DNA of 64,000 nt, taken from positions 1 to 64,000 of the forward strand of contig NZ_BMKR01000038.1 of the NCBI RefSeq assembly GCF_014644435.1. The letters run 5' to 3'. Shown here one piece after another: positions 14,771 through 23,424 of this stretch. Source of the stretch: Paenibacillus albidus (GTDB taxonomy: Bacteria > Bacillota > Bacilli > Paenibacillales > Paenibacillaceae). Below the pieces are notes generated by a model. That model did not search any database. It worked only from the letters and a program-made list of their open reading frames with translations, and was not told where the DNA came from. The position numbers were made by a program, and so were the translations under genes. Position 1 is the first letter of the stretch; every line of letters starts with the position of its first letter.

Positions 14771-15415
14771 TTAACCCCGCAATAAAGATACTATTTCGGA
14801 AGAAACGACATTGATTTCGTTCTCTCCGTTTACCTGGCGCACAAGACCTTTATTATCATAAAACGCAAGCAAAGGCGCTGTTTTATTATCGTACTCATCC
14901 AGGCGCTTGCCTACACTCTCTTCGTTGTCATCCGGACGTTGATACAATTCACCGCCATCAATGTCACAAATGCCATCTTGCTTCGGCGGATTAAAAATCA
15001 AATGGTAGGATGCTCCGCATACAGTGCAAATCCGGCGTCCTGTAAGGCGCGCCATCAGCAAGCCGCGGTCTACATTCAAGTTGACGACATGTTCCAGCGA
15101 GGTGTTCAAGCGGCTTAGAATTTCATCCAGCGCTTCCGCTTGCGAAAGGGTTCTTGGAAAGCCATCCAATAAAAAACCTTTTTCGCAATCGGACTGCTGC
15201 AGCCGTTCTTCAACAATCCCAATGGTCACATCATCCGGCACAAGCAAACCTTTGTCGATATAGGATTTGGCTTTAAGTCCAACAGGAGTCCCCTGCTTGA
15301 TTGCCAAGCGGAATGCATCACCTGTCGAAATATGAGGAATACCAAGTTCTTTCACTACAACTGCTGCTTGTGTTCCCTTGCCTGCCCCAGGAGGGCCCAT
15401 GAATAAAATGTTCAC
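14771..15415 (-). CDS. adk: Adenylate kinase
   Basis: A 214-residue adenylate kinase. The P-loop is FMGPPGAGKGTQ (about residues 5-16) and LDGFPRTLSQAE follows. The LID domain holds CTVC...CDID, the zinc site with Asp as fourth ligand, seen in Gram-positive enzymes. The start is a GTG at 15415 with a purine-rich GGGGGGAG stretch upstream. It lies between secY and map. Confidence 0.97.
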   Translation of the reverse strand: MNILFMGPPGAGKGTQAAVVVKELGIPHISTGDAFRLAIKQGTPVGLKAKSYIDKGLLVPDDVTIGIVEERLQQSDCEKGFLLDGFPRTLSQAEALDEILSRLNTSLEHVVNLNVDRGLLMARLTGRRICTVCGASYHLIFNPPKQDGICDIDGGELYQRPDDNEESVGKRLDEYDNKTAPLLAFYDNKGLVRQVNGENEINVVSSEIVSLLRG

Positions 15416-15512
15416 GATTTCTCTCTCCCCCCAAAAGTTCGCCACCAAGCAAGAAACAGCACAATAGGTGCCGGGAAGTCTGTAAACCTCAAGCTTCGCC
15501 GGAACCTATCAA

Positions 15513-16811
15513 CTATTTATTGATGAAGCCTTTGTAATGGCGTTTGATCAGTTGGCTCTCGATCTGCTTCATGGTATCCAATGCGACACCGATAACGATC
15601 AGGATGGAAGTACCACCAATCTGAACGGAATCAGGCAACCCGGAGAGCTTTCCGAAAAATACAGGAAGTACGGATATTACCGCCAAGAACAGCGCGCCGG
15701 ACATGGTCAGGCGAGACATTACTTTGGTTAAGTATTTCTCCGTTGCTTTACCAGGGCGGATACCCGGAATATATCCACCATTCTTCTTCATGTTGTCAGC
15801 CATCTGCTGTGGATTCATCTGAACAAACGTGTAGAAGAACGTAAATCCAATGATCATTACCACATACAGAACCATACCAAGCGGCTCATTAAACTTCAGG
15901 TTGCCAGCAACCCATTTCGCCCAGTCATGTGTTGACCAGAAGCTGGAGAGTACAACCGGAAATTGCAGCAGAGATACAGCGAAAATGACAGGGATAACGC
16001 CTGCTGCATTAATCTTCAGCGGAATATGCGTATTCTGTCCACCATACATCTTGTTGCCGACTACGCGTTTGGCATATTGCACGGGAATCTTCCGTATTCC
16101 TTGCTGTACGAAGATTACCCCTGTAATGATGGCCACAAGCACGATCACAACAATCACGACTTTAAGAATATTCAGGAACATTTGATCCGGCTGAATAAAG
16201 CTGGACTGAGCCGTAGCCACGATATGTCCCGGAACGCCTGCGACGATTCCCGCAAAAATCAGGATCGAGATCCCGTTTCCTATTCCCTTCTCGGTGATCT
16301 GTTCACCAAGCCACATCAAGAAAGAAGTACCGGCTGTCAAAATAATGGCAACCAGCAAGTAATCGGCAAAGGTCGCATTAGGCATCATCTGAGTTCCATA
16401 AATTCTGTTAAAACCTATAGAGGTTGCAAAACCTTGGATCAGAGCCAATATTACAGTACCGTAACGGGTAATTTGCGCCAACTGCTTTTTCCCGTGCTCC
16501 CCTTGTTTAGCCCATTCGGCAAACTTGGGTACTACATCCATCGACAACAATTGCACGATGATGGAAGCGGTAATGTACGGGTAAATACTGATCGCAAAGA
16601 TTGAGAAGTTTTTGAGAGCACCACCTGAGAAGGTGTTCAAAAGACTCATCAACGCGTCACCAGTCTGATTCGCCGATTCTAAAACATCTTTATTCACACC
16701 AGGAACTGGTACAAATGATCCGATGCGGTAGATGAACAGAACAAACAAGGTGAACAAGATCTTTTTGCGCAAATCTTCGACATGCCAGATATTCTTAAGC
16801 GTCTTGAACAT
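15513..16811 (-). CDS. secY: Protein translocase subunit SecY
   Basis: A 432-residue channel subunit of the Sec translocon with ten transmembrane segments, beginning MFKTLKNIWHVEDLRKKILF. The plug/TM2 segment FSGGALKNFSIFAISIYPYI and the cytoplasmic loop MKKNGGYIPGIRPGKATEKY are typical. Its ATG overlaps the rplO stop as TAATG, suggesting translational coupling. Confidence 0.98.
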   Translation of the reverse strand: MFKTLKNIWHVEDLRKKILFTLFVLFIYRIGSFVPVPGVNKDVLESANQTGDALMSLLNTFSGGALKNFSIFAISIYPYITASIIVQLLSMDVVPKFAEWAKQGEHGKKQLAQITRYGTVILALIQGFATSIGFNRIYGTQMMPNATFADYLLVAIILTAGTSFLMWLGEQITEKGIGNGISILIFAGIVAGVPGHIVATAQSSFIQPDQMFLNILKVVIVVIVLVAIITGVIFVQQGIRKIPVQYAKRVVGNKMYGGQNTHIPLKINAAGVIPVIFAVSLLQFPVVLSSFWSTHDWAKWVAGNLKFNEPLGMVLYVVMIIGFTFFYTFVQMNPQQMADNMKKNGGYIPGIRPGKATEKYLTKVMSRLTMSGALFLAVISVLPVFFGKLSGLPDSVQIGGTSILIVIGVALDTMKQIESQLIKRHYKGFINK

Positions 16812-17251
16812 TAGATCACCTCGGTTTTACCGCCGGCAGCCTCGATTTTCTCTACCGCAGATTGAGAGAACTTATTAGCTTGCACAGTCAATTTAACGGA
16901 AATTTCGCCATTGCCGAGAATCTTAATGCCGCTTTTGGAATTCTTGACAACACCAGTTTCCATGAGCAACTGAGGAGTCACTTCTGTTCCTTCTGCAAAG
17001 CTATTCAGATCTTCAAGGTTCACAATCGCATACTCTTTACGGGTAGGATTAATGAAACCACGTTTAGGCAGACGACGATAGAGCGGGTTTTGTCCACCCT
17101 CGAAGCCCGGACGTACACCACCGCCGGAGCGGGAGTTTTGACCTTTATGGCCACGACCGGAAGTTTTACCGTTTCCGCTACTAGGACCACGACCAACGCG
17201 ATTGCGTTCTTTGCGGGAACCCGGTGCCGGAGCAAGTTCATGTAACTTCAT
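16811..17251 (-). CDS. rplO: 50S ribosomal protein L15
   Basis: A 146-residue L15, with the Gly/Arg-rich N-terminus (GRGPSSGNGKTSGRGHKGQN) followed by a globular domain. The start ATG at 17251 is preceded by AGGAGGTG. It overlaps secY by one base. Confidence 0.98.
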   Translation of the reverse strand: MKLHELAPAPGSRKERNRVGRGPSSGNGKTSGRGHKGQNSRSGGGVRPGFEGGQNPLYRRLPKRGFINPTRKEYAIVNLEDLNSFAEGTEVTPQLLMETGVVKNSKSGIKILGNGEISVKLTVQANKFSQSAVEKIEAAGGKTEVI

Positions 17252-17291
17252 CGTTTGCACCTCCTTATGTTTGTTAATTTATACGAGGCGA

Positions 17292-17477
17292 TTAGCCTTC
17301 AATTTCAGTAACAGATACTAGGTGACTCACTTTGTTGATCATTCCGCGAATTGCAGGATTGTCATTGTGAACCACTGTCGAGTTGAGTTTCCGCAGGCCG
17401 AGCGTCTTAACAGTAACACGTTGTGTTTCTGGACGTCCGATTACGCTGCGCACGAGGGTAATTTGCAATTTTGCCAT
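17292..17477 (-). CDS. rpmD: 50S ribosomal protein L30
   Basis: A 61-residue bacterial L30 starting MAKLQITLVRSVIGRPETQR with the TVKTLGLRKLNSTVVHND core. The start was set at 17477, where the family N-terminus and a GGAGGGAA site are found; the upstream reading frame is the end of rpsE in another frame. Confidence 0.97.
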   Translation of the reverse strand: MAKLQITLVRSVIGRPETQRVTVKTLGLRKLNSTVVHNDNPAIRGMINKVSHLVSVTEIEG

Positions 17478-17490
17478 TGACGTTCCCTCC

Positions 17491-17988
17491 TTAACCGCGT
17501 AATTCTTCGACAGATTTGCCACGAAGTTTCGCGACTTCTTCAATGCGTTTCAGGCGGGAAAGTCCCTCCAAAGTTGCATTGACCATATTCATGGAATTCG
17601 AAGAACCCAAAGATTTTGTTAAGATGTCGCCAACGCCTGCCAATTCCAATACCGCACGAACTGGGCCGCCGGCGATAACGCCTGTACCTTCGGATGCTGG
17701 TTTCAGCAGCACGCGTCCTGCGCCAAAGTGACCAGTAACCAGGTGGGGAATCGAAGTTCCTACGATTGGAATGTGAATCAGGTTTTTCTTGGCGTCTTCA
17801 ATGCCTTTACGGATGGCATCCGGAACTTCGCCGGCTTTACCGATACCAGCACCGACGTAGCCATTGCCATCGCCCACAACAACGAGTGCACTAAAGCTGA
17901 AACGGCGTCCGCCTTTTACAACTTTTGCTACACGGTTAATGTGTACAACTCTTTCTGTCAGCTCTAAACTGTTCGGATCTACACGCAA
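17491..17988 (-). CDS. rpsE: 30S ribosomal protein S5
   Basis: A 165-residue S5: an N-terminal dsRNA-binding-like domain (RVVHINRVAKVVKGGRRFSF) and a C-terminal domain with SLGSSNSMNMVNATLEGL. It takes part in decoding accuracy. The start is a TTG at 17988 with AGGAGG eight bases upstream; no ATG or GTG fits better. Confidence 0.97.
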   Translation of the reverse strand: MRVDPNSLELTERVVHINRVAKVVKGGRRFSFSALVVVGDGNGYVGAGIGKAGEVPDAIRKGIEDAKKNLIHIPIVGTSIPHLVTGHFGAGRVLLKPASEGTGVIAGGPVRAVLELAGVGDILTKSLGSSNSMNMVNATLEGLSRLKRIEEVAKLRGKSVEELRG

Positions 17989-18015
17989 GTCGTTAACCTC
18001 CTTTTAAGAATTATT

Positions 18016-18384
18016 CTAGAATTCAAGACCAGCTTCGCGAGCTGCGTCAGCCAATGCTTGAATCCGTCCATGGTACAAGTATCCGCCGCGGTCAAATACA
18101 ACCACTGCATATCCTTTTTCTTTAGCACGCGCAGCGACCAATTGGCCCACTTTGCTTGCAGCTTCAACGCTGCCGCCATTTCCGATCGTAGCACTCAATT
18201 CTTTATCCAGAGTGGAGGCAGATACGATAGTAGTGCCTGTCACATCATCGATCAATTGAGCGTAGATGTGTTTCGAAGAACGGAACACATTCAAACGTGG
18301 ACGCTCAGTAGTTCCCTGAATTTTCTTACGAACACGCAGGTGTCTTTTGAGACGAGCCTTGTTTTTATCCTCTTTTGTAATCAT
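18016..18384 (-). CDS. rplR: 50S ribosomal protein L18
   Basis: A 122-residue L18, the 5S rRNA binder, with RLKRHLRVRKKIQGTTERPR, LNVFRSSKHIYAQ and the C-terminal FDRGGYLYHGRIQALADAAR. Normal length and position between rplF and rpsE. Confidence 0.98.
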   Translation of the reverse strand: MITKEDKNKARLKRHLRVRKKIQGTTERPRLNVFRSSKHIYAQLIDDVTGTTIVSASTLDKELSATIGNGGSVEAASKVGQLVAARAKEKGYAVVVFDRGGYLYHGRIQALADAAREAGLEF

Positions 18385-18468
18385 GACTTCCCTTTCACTC
18401 CCTTCAGTTTGCCGTAAACAGCTTCACTTTAAGATGCACGGGGTATCTTACAATTAAGGGTCAGCTGG

Positions 18469-19011
18469 TTATTTTTTCTTACCAGCTTTACCTTCCTTGC
18501 GGATGATACGCTCGCCTTCGTATTTAATACCTTTACCTTTGTACGGCTCAGGTTCACGTACGGAACGAATTTTGGCAGCATAAGCGCCAACGCGTTCTTT
18601 GTCGATACCTCTAACGATGATCTTCGTGTTCGCAGGAACCTCGAACTCGATACCCGCTTCCGGTGTAATTTCAACCGGGTGGGAGTAACCAACGTTCAGT
18701 ACGATTTTATCTCCGGATTTGCTTGCACGATATCCGACCCCAACCAGCTCCAGAGATTTCGAGAACCCTTCAGTCACACCGCTAACCATGTTGCTGACAA
18801 CGGAGCGGGTTGTGCCGTGAAGAGAACGATGCATTTTGTTATCCGACGGGCGGACAACGGTAATTTCGTTATTTTCAACTGTAACCTTCATGTCTTTATG
18901 AAGCTCACGAGTCAAAGAACCTTTTGGACCTTTTACTGTAATAACGGTGTTGTCCAAAGTGACATCTACACCGCTAGGTACTGCGATTGGTTTGCGACCA
19001 ATACGAGACAT
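18469..19011 (-). CDS. rplF: 50S ribosomal protein L6
   Basis: A 180-residue L6 of two repeated domains, starting MSRIGRKPIAVPSGVDV. The C-terminal motif PEPYKGKGIKYEGERIIRKE is intact. The start was set at 19011 from the family N-terminus and an AAGGAGGTG site. It lies near the sarcin-ricin loop and factor-binding site. Confidence 0.98.
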   Translation of the reverse strand: MSRIGRKPIAVPSGVDVTLDNTVITVKGPKGSLTRELHKDMKVTVENNEITVVRPSDNKMHRSLHGTTRSVVSNMVSGVTEGFSKSLELVGVGYRASKSGDKIVLNVGYSHPVEITPEAGIEFEVPANTKIIVRGIDKERVGAYAAKIRSVREPEPYKGKGIKYEGERIIRKEGKAGKKK

Positions 19012-19041
19012 GTGTTGCACCTCCTTATCTTGTGACGTTTA

Positions 19042-19440
19042 TTACCAAATGTAGCAGACAACTTCTCCGCCGGATTTAGATTGACGAGCTTCTTTGTCGG
19101 TCATAACTCCCTTAGACGTGGAGATAATCGCGATCCCAAGGCCGCCGAGTACACGAGGCACTTCGTTGCTCTTCGTGTAAACGCGAAGGCCTGGTTTACT
19201 GATTCTTTTCAAACCGGAAATAACGCGTTCTTGGTTCGGGCCGTATTTCAAGAAGATACGGATAATCCCTTGTTTGCTATCTTCAACGAATTCAGCATCA
19301 CGAATGAAGCCTTCACGCTTCAAGATGTCCGCGATTTGTTTTTTCATTGTCGAAGCAGGCATTTCTACCGTTTCGTGACGCACAGTGTTGGCGTTACGAA
19401 TACGAGTAAGCATATCTGCAATAGGATCAGACATAGTCAT
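19042..19440 (-). CDS. rpsH: 30S ribosomal protein S8
   Basis: A 132-residue S8 starting MTMSDPIADMLTRIRNANTV and ending SKSGGEVVCYIW. The first of two Met codons has GGAGG at nine bases and gives the usual family length. S8 is a primary 16S binder. Confidence 0.98.
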   Translation of the reverse strand: MTMSDPIADMLTRIRNANTVRHETVEMPASTMKKQIADILKREGFIRDAEFVEDSKQGIIRIFLKYGPNQERVISGLKRISKPGLRVYTKSNEVPRVLGGLGIAIISTSKGVMTDKEARQSKSGGEVVCYIW

Positions 19441-19472
19441 GTGTGTAAACCTCCTTCCCGTTTATAAACTTC

Positions 19473-19658
19473 TTACCAACTTGCTTTTTTGACGCCAGGG
19501 ATCTGGCCTTTATAAGCTAATTCACGGAAACAAATTCTGCAAATTTTGAACTTTTGCAGTACCGAATGTGGGCGACCGCAACGCTCGCAGCGTGTATATG
19601 CACGCACTTTAAACTTAGGCGTACGTTGTTGTTTAACTTTCATTGAAGTTTTTGCCAC
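19473..19658 (-). CDS. rpsN: 30S ribosomal protein S14, zinc-binding type
   Basis: A 61-residue S14 of the short zinc-containing form, with CERCG and CRIC pairs. Many Bacilli also carry a longer zinc-free paralogue used under zinc starvation; it is not in this window. It stands between rplE and rpsH. Confidence 0.98.
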   Translation of the reverse strand: MAKTSMKVKQQRTPKFKVRAYTRCERCGRPHSVLQKFKICRICFRELAYKGQIPGVKKASW

Positions 19659-19706
19659 TTAGCCTGACACCTCCTAAACATTTTCGGAGAATTAGATCAA
19701 CCGTCC

Positions 19707-20249
19707 TTATTTCGTGAAAGGCATTCCCAGCTGCGTAAGCAACTCACGGGATTCCTCGTCCGTCTTAGCAGTCGTTACGATAACGATGTCCATACCGCGG
19801 ACTTTATCCACTTTATCATACTCGATTTCCGGGAAGATCAATTGTTCTTTAAGACCCAGTGTGTAGTTACCACGGCCGTCAAAAGCCTTGTTCGATACAC
19901 CACGGAAGTCACGAACGCGTGGAAGCGTTACGTTGACCAATTTATCCAAGAAGTGATACATACGCTCGCCGCGCAGTGTTACTTTTACCCCAATCGGCAT
20001 GTTCTCGCGCAGTTTGAAACCGGCGATGGATTTCTTGGCTTTAGTGATTACCGGCTTTTGACCAGCGATCAACTGCATGTCATTAACTGCAGCGTCAAGC
20101 ACTTTGGAGTTTTGAACAGCGTCACCCACACCCATGTTGATGACAATCTTCTCGATCTTAGGCACTTGCATAACAGTCGTATAGTTAAACTTCTGCATCA
20201 AAGCAGGTGTAATTTCATTCAGAAAACGTTCTTTCATTCTTGCTGCCAT
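19707..20249 (-). CDS. rplE: 50S ribosomal protein L5
   Basis: A 180-residue L5 starting MAARMKERFLNEITPALMQK with VPKIEKIVINMGVGDAVQN and RDFRGVSNKAFDGRGNYTLG. It binds 5S rRNA and contacts P-site tRNA. Normal length. Confidence 0.98.
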   Translation of the reverse strand: MAARMKERFLNEITPALMQKFNYTTVMQVPKIEKIVINMGVGDAVQNSKVLDAAVNDMQLIAGQKPVITKAKKSIAGFKLRENMPIGVKVTLRGERMYHFLDKLVNVTLPRVRDFRGVSNKAFDGRGNYTLGLKEQLIFPEIEYDKVDKVRGMDIVIVTTAKTDEESRELLTQLGMPFTK

Positions 20250-20280
20250 GAAGATTTAACCTCCTTTCTTTAGAACTATA

Positions 20281-20634
20281 TTAGTCGATAATCTCTCCGG
20301 ATCTCTTAGCTACCCGAACCTTCTTACCGTTGTCCAATACTTTGTAACCGATACGGGTTACTTTACCGCTCTTCGGATCAATGTGCATTACGTTGGACAC
20401 ATGGATCGAAGCCTCTTGCTCAATAATTCCACCCTGTGGATTCAGCTGGTTCGGCTTTTGGTGTTTCTTCACCATGTTGACGCCTTCTACCAGGACACGG
20501 TTTTCACGAGGATAAGCAGCGATGACACGGCCTTTTTTACCTTTGTCTTTCCCGCTGATCACAAGTACCACGTCGTCTTTCTTCACGTGCAGTTTATTGT
20601 TATGGGATTCCAGAACTTTTTTCACTCTAGGCAT
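20281..20634 (-). CDS. rplX: 50S ribosomal protein L24
   Basis: A 117-residue L24 with a KOW domain (LHVKKDDVVLVISGKDKGKK) and NMVKKHQKPNQLNPQGGI. It has about 14 extra N-terminal residues (MPRVKKVLESHNNK) before the point where the B. subtilis protein starts. GGAGGTG upstream of the ATG at 20634 supports the longer form. It is an early assembly protein. Confidence 0.97.
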   Translation of the reverse strand: MPRVKKVLESHNNKLHVKKDDVVLVISGKDKGKKGRVIAAYPRENRVLVEGVNMVKKHQKPNQLNPQGGIIEQEASIHVSNVMHIDPKSGKVTRIGYKVLDNGKKVRVAKRSGEIID

Positions 20635-20684
20635 TTAATTACACCTCCTATAACTGACCTTTAGGGTCGTGCAGGTCTATTGTT

Positions 20685-21053
20685 TTAGATAACTTCCGGT
20701 GCCAAGGAAACGATCTTCATGTAGTCCTTGTCGCGAAGTTCGCGAGCCACTGGTCCGAAGATACGTGTTCCGCGCGGGCTTCTGTCGTCTTTAACAACAA
20801 CAGCTGCATTTTCGTCAAATGCGATGTAAGAACCGTCTTTACGGCGTACGGAACGCTTAGTGCGAACAACAACCGCTCTAACAACATCACCCTTTTTGAC
20901 AACGCCGCCTGGTGTTGCTTGTTTAACCGAACAAACGATCAGATCGCCGATTGCTGCTGTACGGCGTCCAGTACCACCCAGTACGCGGATACACATCAGT
21001 TCCTTCGCACCAGAGTTGTCAGCCACATGCAAACGTGTAAATGGTTGAATCAT
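20685..21053 (-). CDS. rplN: 50S ribosomal protein L14
   Basis: A 122-residue L14 with the invariant N-terminus MIQPFTRLHVADNSGAKEL and C-terminal GTRIFGPVARELRDKDYMKI. It forms an intersubunit bridge and is the docking site of RsfS. Normal length. Confidence 0.99.
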   Translation of the reverse strand: MIQPFTRLHVADNSGAKELMCIRVLGGTGRRTAAIGDLIVCSVKQATPGGVVKKGDVVRAVVVRTKRSVRRKDGSYIAFDENAAVVVKDDRSPRGTRIFGPVARELRDKDYMKIVSLAPEVI

Positions 21054-21091
21054 TATAATTTCCTCCTTCCGGGAAAAATCATTAGATTATC

Positions 21092-21358
21092 TTAGATGAT
21101 AACCGCTGCTTCCACTACTTCAACCAGTCTCCAACGTTTGTCCTTGGACAGGGGACGAGTCTCCATAACTTTAACGATATCACCAATTTTCGCAACATTT
21201 TGCTCATCATGTGCTTTGAATTTCTTCGTAGACTTGATGCGCTTGTGATACAAATTGTGTTTTTTATAGGTTTCAACAGCAATTACGATGGTTTTATCCA
21301 TTTTGTCGCTGACCACTTTACCGATTAGCACTTTACGTGCATTACGTTCTTCGCTCAT
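21092..21358 (-). CDS. rpsQ: 30S ribosomal protein S17
   Basis: An 88-residue OB-fold S17 starting MSEERNARKVLIGKVVSDKM, with KRIKSTKKFKAHDEQN and the C-terminal TRPLSKDKRWRLVEVVE. It is a primary 16S rRNA binder, 44 bases after rpmC. Confidence 0.98.
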   Translation of the reverse strand: MSEERNARKVLIGKVVSDKMDKTIVIAVETYKKHNLYHKRIKSTKKFKAHDEQNVAKIGDIVKVMETRPLSKDKRWRLVEVVEAAVII

Positions 21359-21402
21359 AGTTAGCCTCCTTCCTGAATACGGATGTTTACATCCGCCCTC
21401 AC

Positions 21403-21600
21403 TTAACTAATCCCAAGCACTCTTTGATGGATAACGGTTTTAGCACGAGCTATTTCCTTGCGCACGTCACGAATCCGAGTTGGGTTATCCAGTTGGCCAG
21501 TTGCCAATTGAAAACGGAGATTGAAAAGTTCTTCTTTGAATCCTGCGATCTTTTGTTCAATCTCGGCAGTGGTTAAGTTGCGAAGTTCATTAGCTTTCAT
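21403..21600 (-). CDS. rpmC: 50S ribosomal protein L29
   Basis: A 65-residue L29, a helical hairpin (MKANELRNLTTAEIEQKIAG, FNLRFQLATGQLDNPTRIRD). It is at the tunnel exit, where it helps form the trigger factor and SRP site. Its start lies within the end of rplP, an 11-base overlap. Confidence 0.97.
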   Translation of the reverse strand: MKANELRNLTTAEIEQKIAGFKEELFNLRFQLATGQLDNPTRIRDVRKEIARAKTVIHQRVLGIS

Positions 21601-22024
21601 TTGCTTCACCACCCAATTCTTCACGTTTCACAAACTTAGTCTTTACAGGCAGCTTGTGAGCGGCAAGACGCATCGCTTCACGAGCGATTTCTTCCGACAC
21701 GCCTCCGAGTTCGAACATAATCTTGCCCGGTTTAACTACGGCTACCCACTTCTCAACGTTACCTTTACCACTACCCATACGAACCTCAAGAGGTTTTTGA
21801 GTAATAGGCTTATCTGGGAAAATCTTGATCCAAACTTGACCGCCACGTTTGATATAACGTGTCATCGCGATACGGGCAGCTTCGATCTGACGGTTAGTAA
21901 TCCAAGAAGGCTCCAGAGCTTGCAGACCGAATTCACCGAAGTTCAATTCAGTTCCGCCTTTTGCCATACCCTTCATGTGACCGCGTTGTTGCTTGCGGTG
22001 TTTTACGCGTTTTGGTACCAACAT
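21590..22024 (-). CDS. rplP: 50S ribosomal protein L16
   Basis: A 144-residue L16 starting MLVPKRVKHRKQQRGHMKGM with the GQVWIKIFPDKPITQKP and MGSGKGNVEKWVAVVKPG segments near the peptidyl transferase centre. The Arg around position 81 that is hydroxylated in some species is in the KPITQKPLEVRMGSGKG stretch. Two bases separate it from rpsC. Confidence 0.98.
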   Translation of the reverse strand: MLVPKRVKHRKQQRGHMKGMAKGGTELNFGEFGLQALEPSWITNRQIEAARIAMTRYIKRGGQVWIKIFPDKPITQKPLEVRMGSGKGNVEKWVAVVKPGKIMFELGGVSEEIAREAMRLAAHKLPVKTKFVKREELGGEANES

Positions 22025-22026
22025 GA

Positions 22027-22692
22027 TTAGTTGCCTCCTTCCTGAGCAGCTTGTTTCTTAGCTGGGGGAAGAACTTCTCCACGGTAGATCCATACTTTTA
22101 CGCCGATCAAGCCGTAAGTAGTATGTGCTTCTGCTGTTCCGTAATCGATATCGGCACGAAGCGTATGAAGTGGAACTGTTCCTTCGCTATAACCTTCTGA
22201 ACGGGCAATCTCAGCTCCGCCAAGACGTCCGCCTACTTGAGTTTTAATCCCTTTTGCACCGGAACGCATAGTTCTTTGAATCGCTTGTTTCAAAGCACGA
22301 CGGAACGATACACGACGCTCCAATTGTTGTGCAATGCTCTCAGCAACAAGAATTGCATCCAGCTCAGGGTGTTTGATTTCGTTGATGTTGATGTGCACTT
22401 TTTTGCCGCCGGCGATAGCAGTAACTGCGCTGCGAAGTACTTCTACTTCTGCGCCGCCTTTACCGATAACCATACCTGGCTTAGCAGTGTGAATTGTAAC
22501 ATTTACGCGGCTTGCCGCTCTTTCGATCTCGATATGGGAAACAGCGGAATCCTTCAATTTGCCTTTAAGGTATTCCCGGATTCTTACATCTTCCATCAGA
22601 AGAGTTCCGAAATCTTTCCCTGCATACCATTTAGATTCCCAATCGCGAATAATACCGATTCGGAGTCCGACTGGATTTACCTTTTGACCCAC
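22027..22692 (-). CDS. rpsC: 30S ribosomal protein S3
   Basis: A 221-residue S3: N-terminal MGQKVNPVGLRIGIIRDWES, a KH domain with VIGKGGAEVEVL, and the C-terminal domain with GRLGGAEIARSEGYSEGTVP and IDYGTAEAHTTYG. It lies at the mRNA entry site. Confidence 0.98.
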   Translation of the reverse strand: MGQKVNPVGLRIGIIRDWESKWYAGKDFGTLLMEDVRIREYLKGKLKDSAVSHIEIERAASRVNVTIHTAKPGMVIGKGGAEVEVLRSAVTAIAGGKKVHININEIKHPELDAILVAESIAQQLERRVSFRRALKQAIQRTMRSGAKGIKTQVGGRLGGAEIARSEGYSEGTVPLHTLRADIDYGTAEAHTTYGLIGVKVWIYRGEVLPPAKKQAAQEGGN

Positions 22693-22705
22693 GTGTTATC
22701 CCTCC

Positions 22706-23038
22706 TTATTTCTCAGATACCACTAATGTGATGTGGCTGGTACGTTTATTGATCCGGCTTGCGCGACCCATGGCGCGTGGACGGAAACGTTTCATCGTTG
22801 GACCTTGGTTAACGAAAACCTCGCTAACGAACAAGCTGTTCACATCCAAAGAATAATTGTGCTCTGCATTGGCAATTGCCGAGTTCAGCAGCTTCTCAAC
22901 AACCGGAGAAGCGGATTTCGGAGTGTGGCGAAGAATTGCAATTGCTTCCCCCACTTGCTTACCGCGAATCAAGTCAACAACCAGTTTCGCTTTACGAGCG
23001 GAAATCCGCACCGATCTAGCATGCGCTTTTGCTTCCAT
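22706..23038 (-). CDS. rplV: 50S ribosomal protein L22
   Basis: A 110-residue L22 with RSVRISARKAKLVVDLIRGK and the long beta-hairpin GPTMKRFRPRAMGRASRINK that lines the exit tunnel. No insertion or deletion of the kind linked to macrolide resistance is visible in the hairpin. Confidence 0.98.
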   Translation of the reverse strand: MEAKAHARSVRISARKAKLVVDLIRGKQVGEAIAILRHTPKSASPVVEKLLNSAIANAEHNYSLDVNSLFVSEVFVNQGPTMKRFRPRAMGRASRINKRTSHITLVVSEK

Positions 23039-23069
23039 TGTTTTCCCTCCTCTCGAACGAAGACCTTAA

Positions 23070-23348
23070 TTATCTTCTCGTTTTCTTATCGTCACCCGCG
23101 TGGCCTTTGTAAGTACGTGTTGGCGCGAACTCGCCCAACTTGTGACCTACCATATCTTCCGTTACGTATACAGGCACGTGTTTGCGGCCGTCATATACAC
23201 CAAACGTATGTCCGATAAACTGAGGGAAAATGGTTGAGCGACGGGACCAGGTTTTAACTACGACTTTCTTGTCTGCCTCGTTCAGTTCCTCAACTTTTTT
23301 CAGCAGGTAGCCATCAATAAACGGCCCCTTTTTTAAACTGCGACCCAT
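23070..23348 (-). CDS. rpsS: 30S ribosomal protein S19
   Basis: A 92-residue S19 starting MGRSLKKGPFIDGYLLKKVE with TWSRRSTIFPQFIGHTFGVY and HKLGEFAPTRTYKGHAGDDK. It sits in the 30S head with S13. Normal length. Confidence 0.98.
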   Translation of the reverse strand: MGRSLKKGPFIDGYLLKKVEELNEADKKVVVKTWSRRSTIFPQFIGHTFGVYDGRKHVPVYVTEDMVGHKLGEFAPTRTYKGHAGDDKKTRR

Positions 23349-23424
23349 GTGTGAATCCTCCCTTCATCCGGTTCTTCAAACCGCGAATCGACGCTTCGCG
23401 CTAAGCTAACATGCCAGAAGCGTC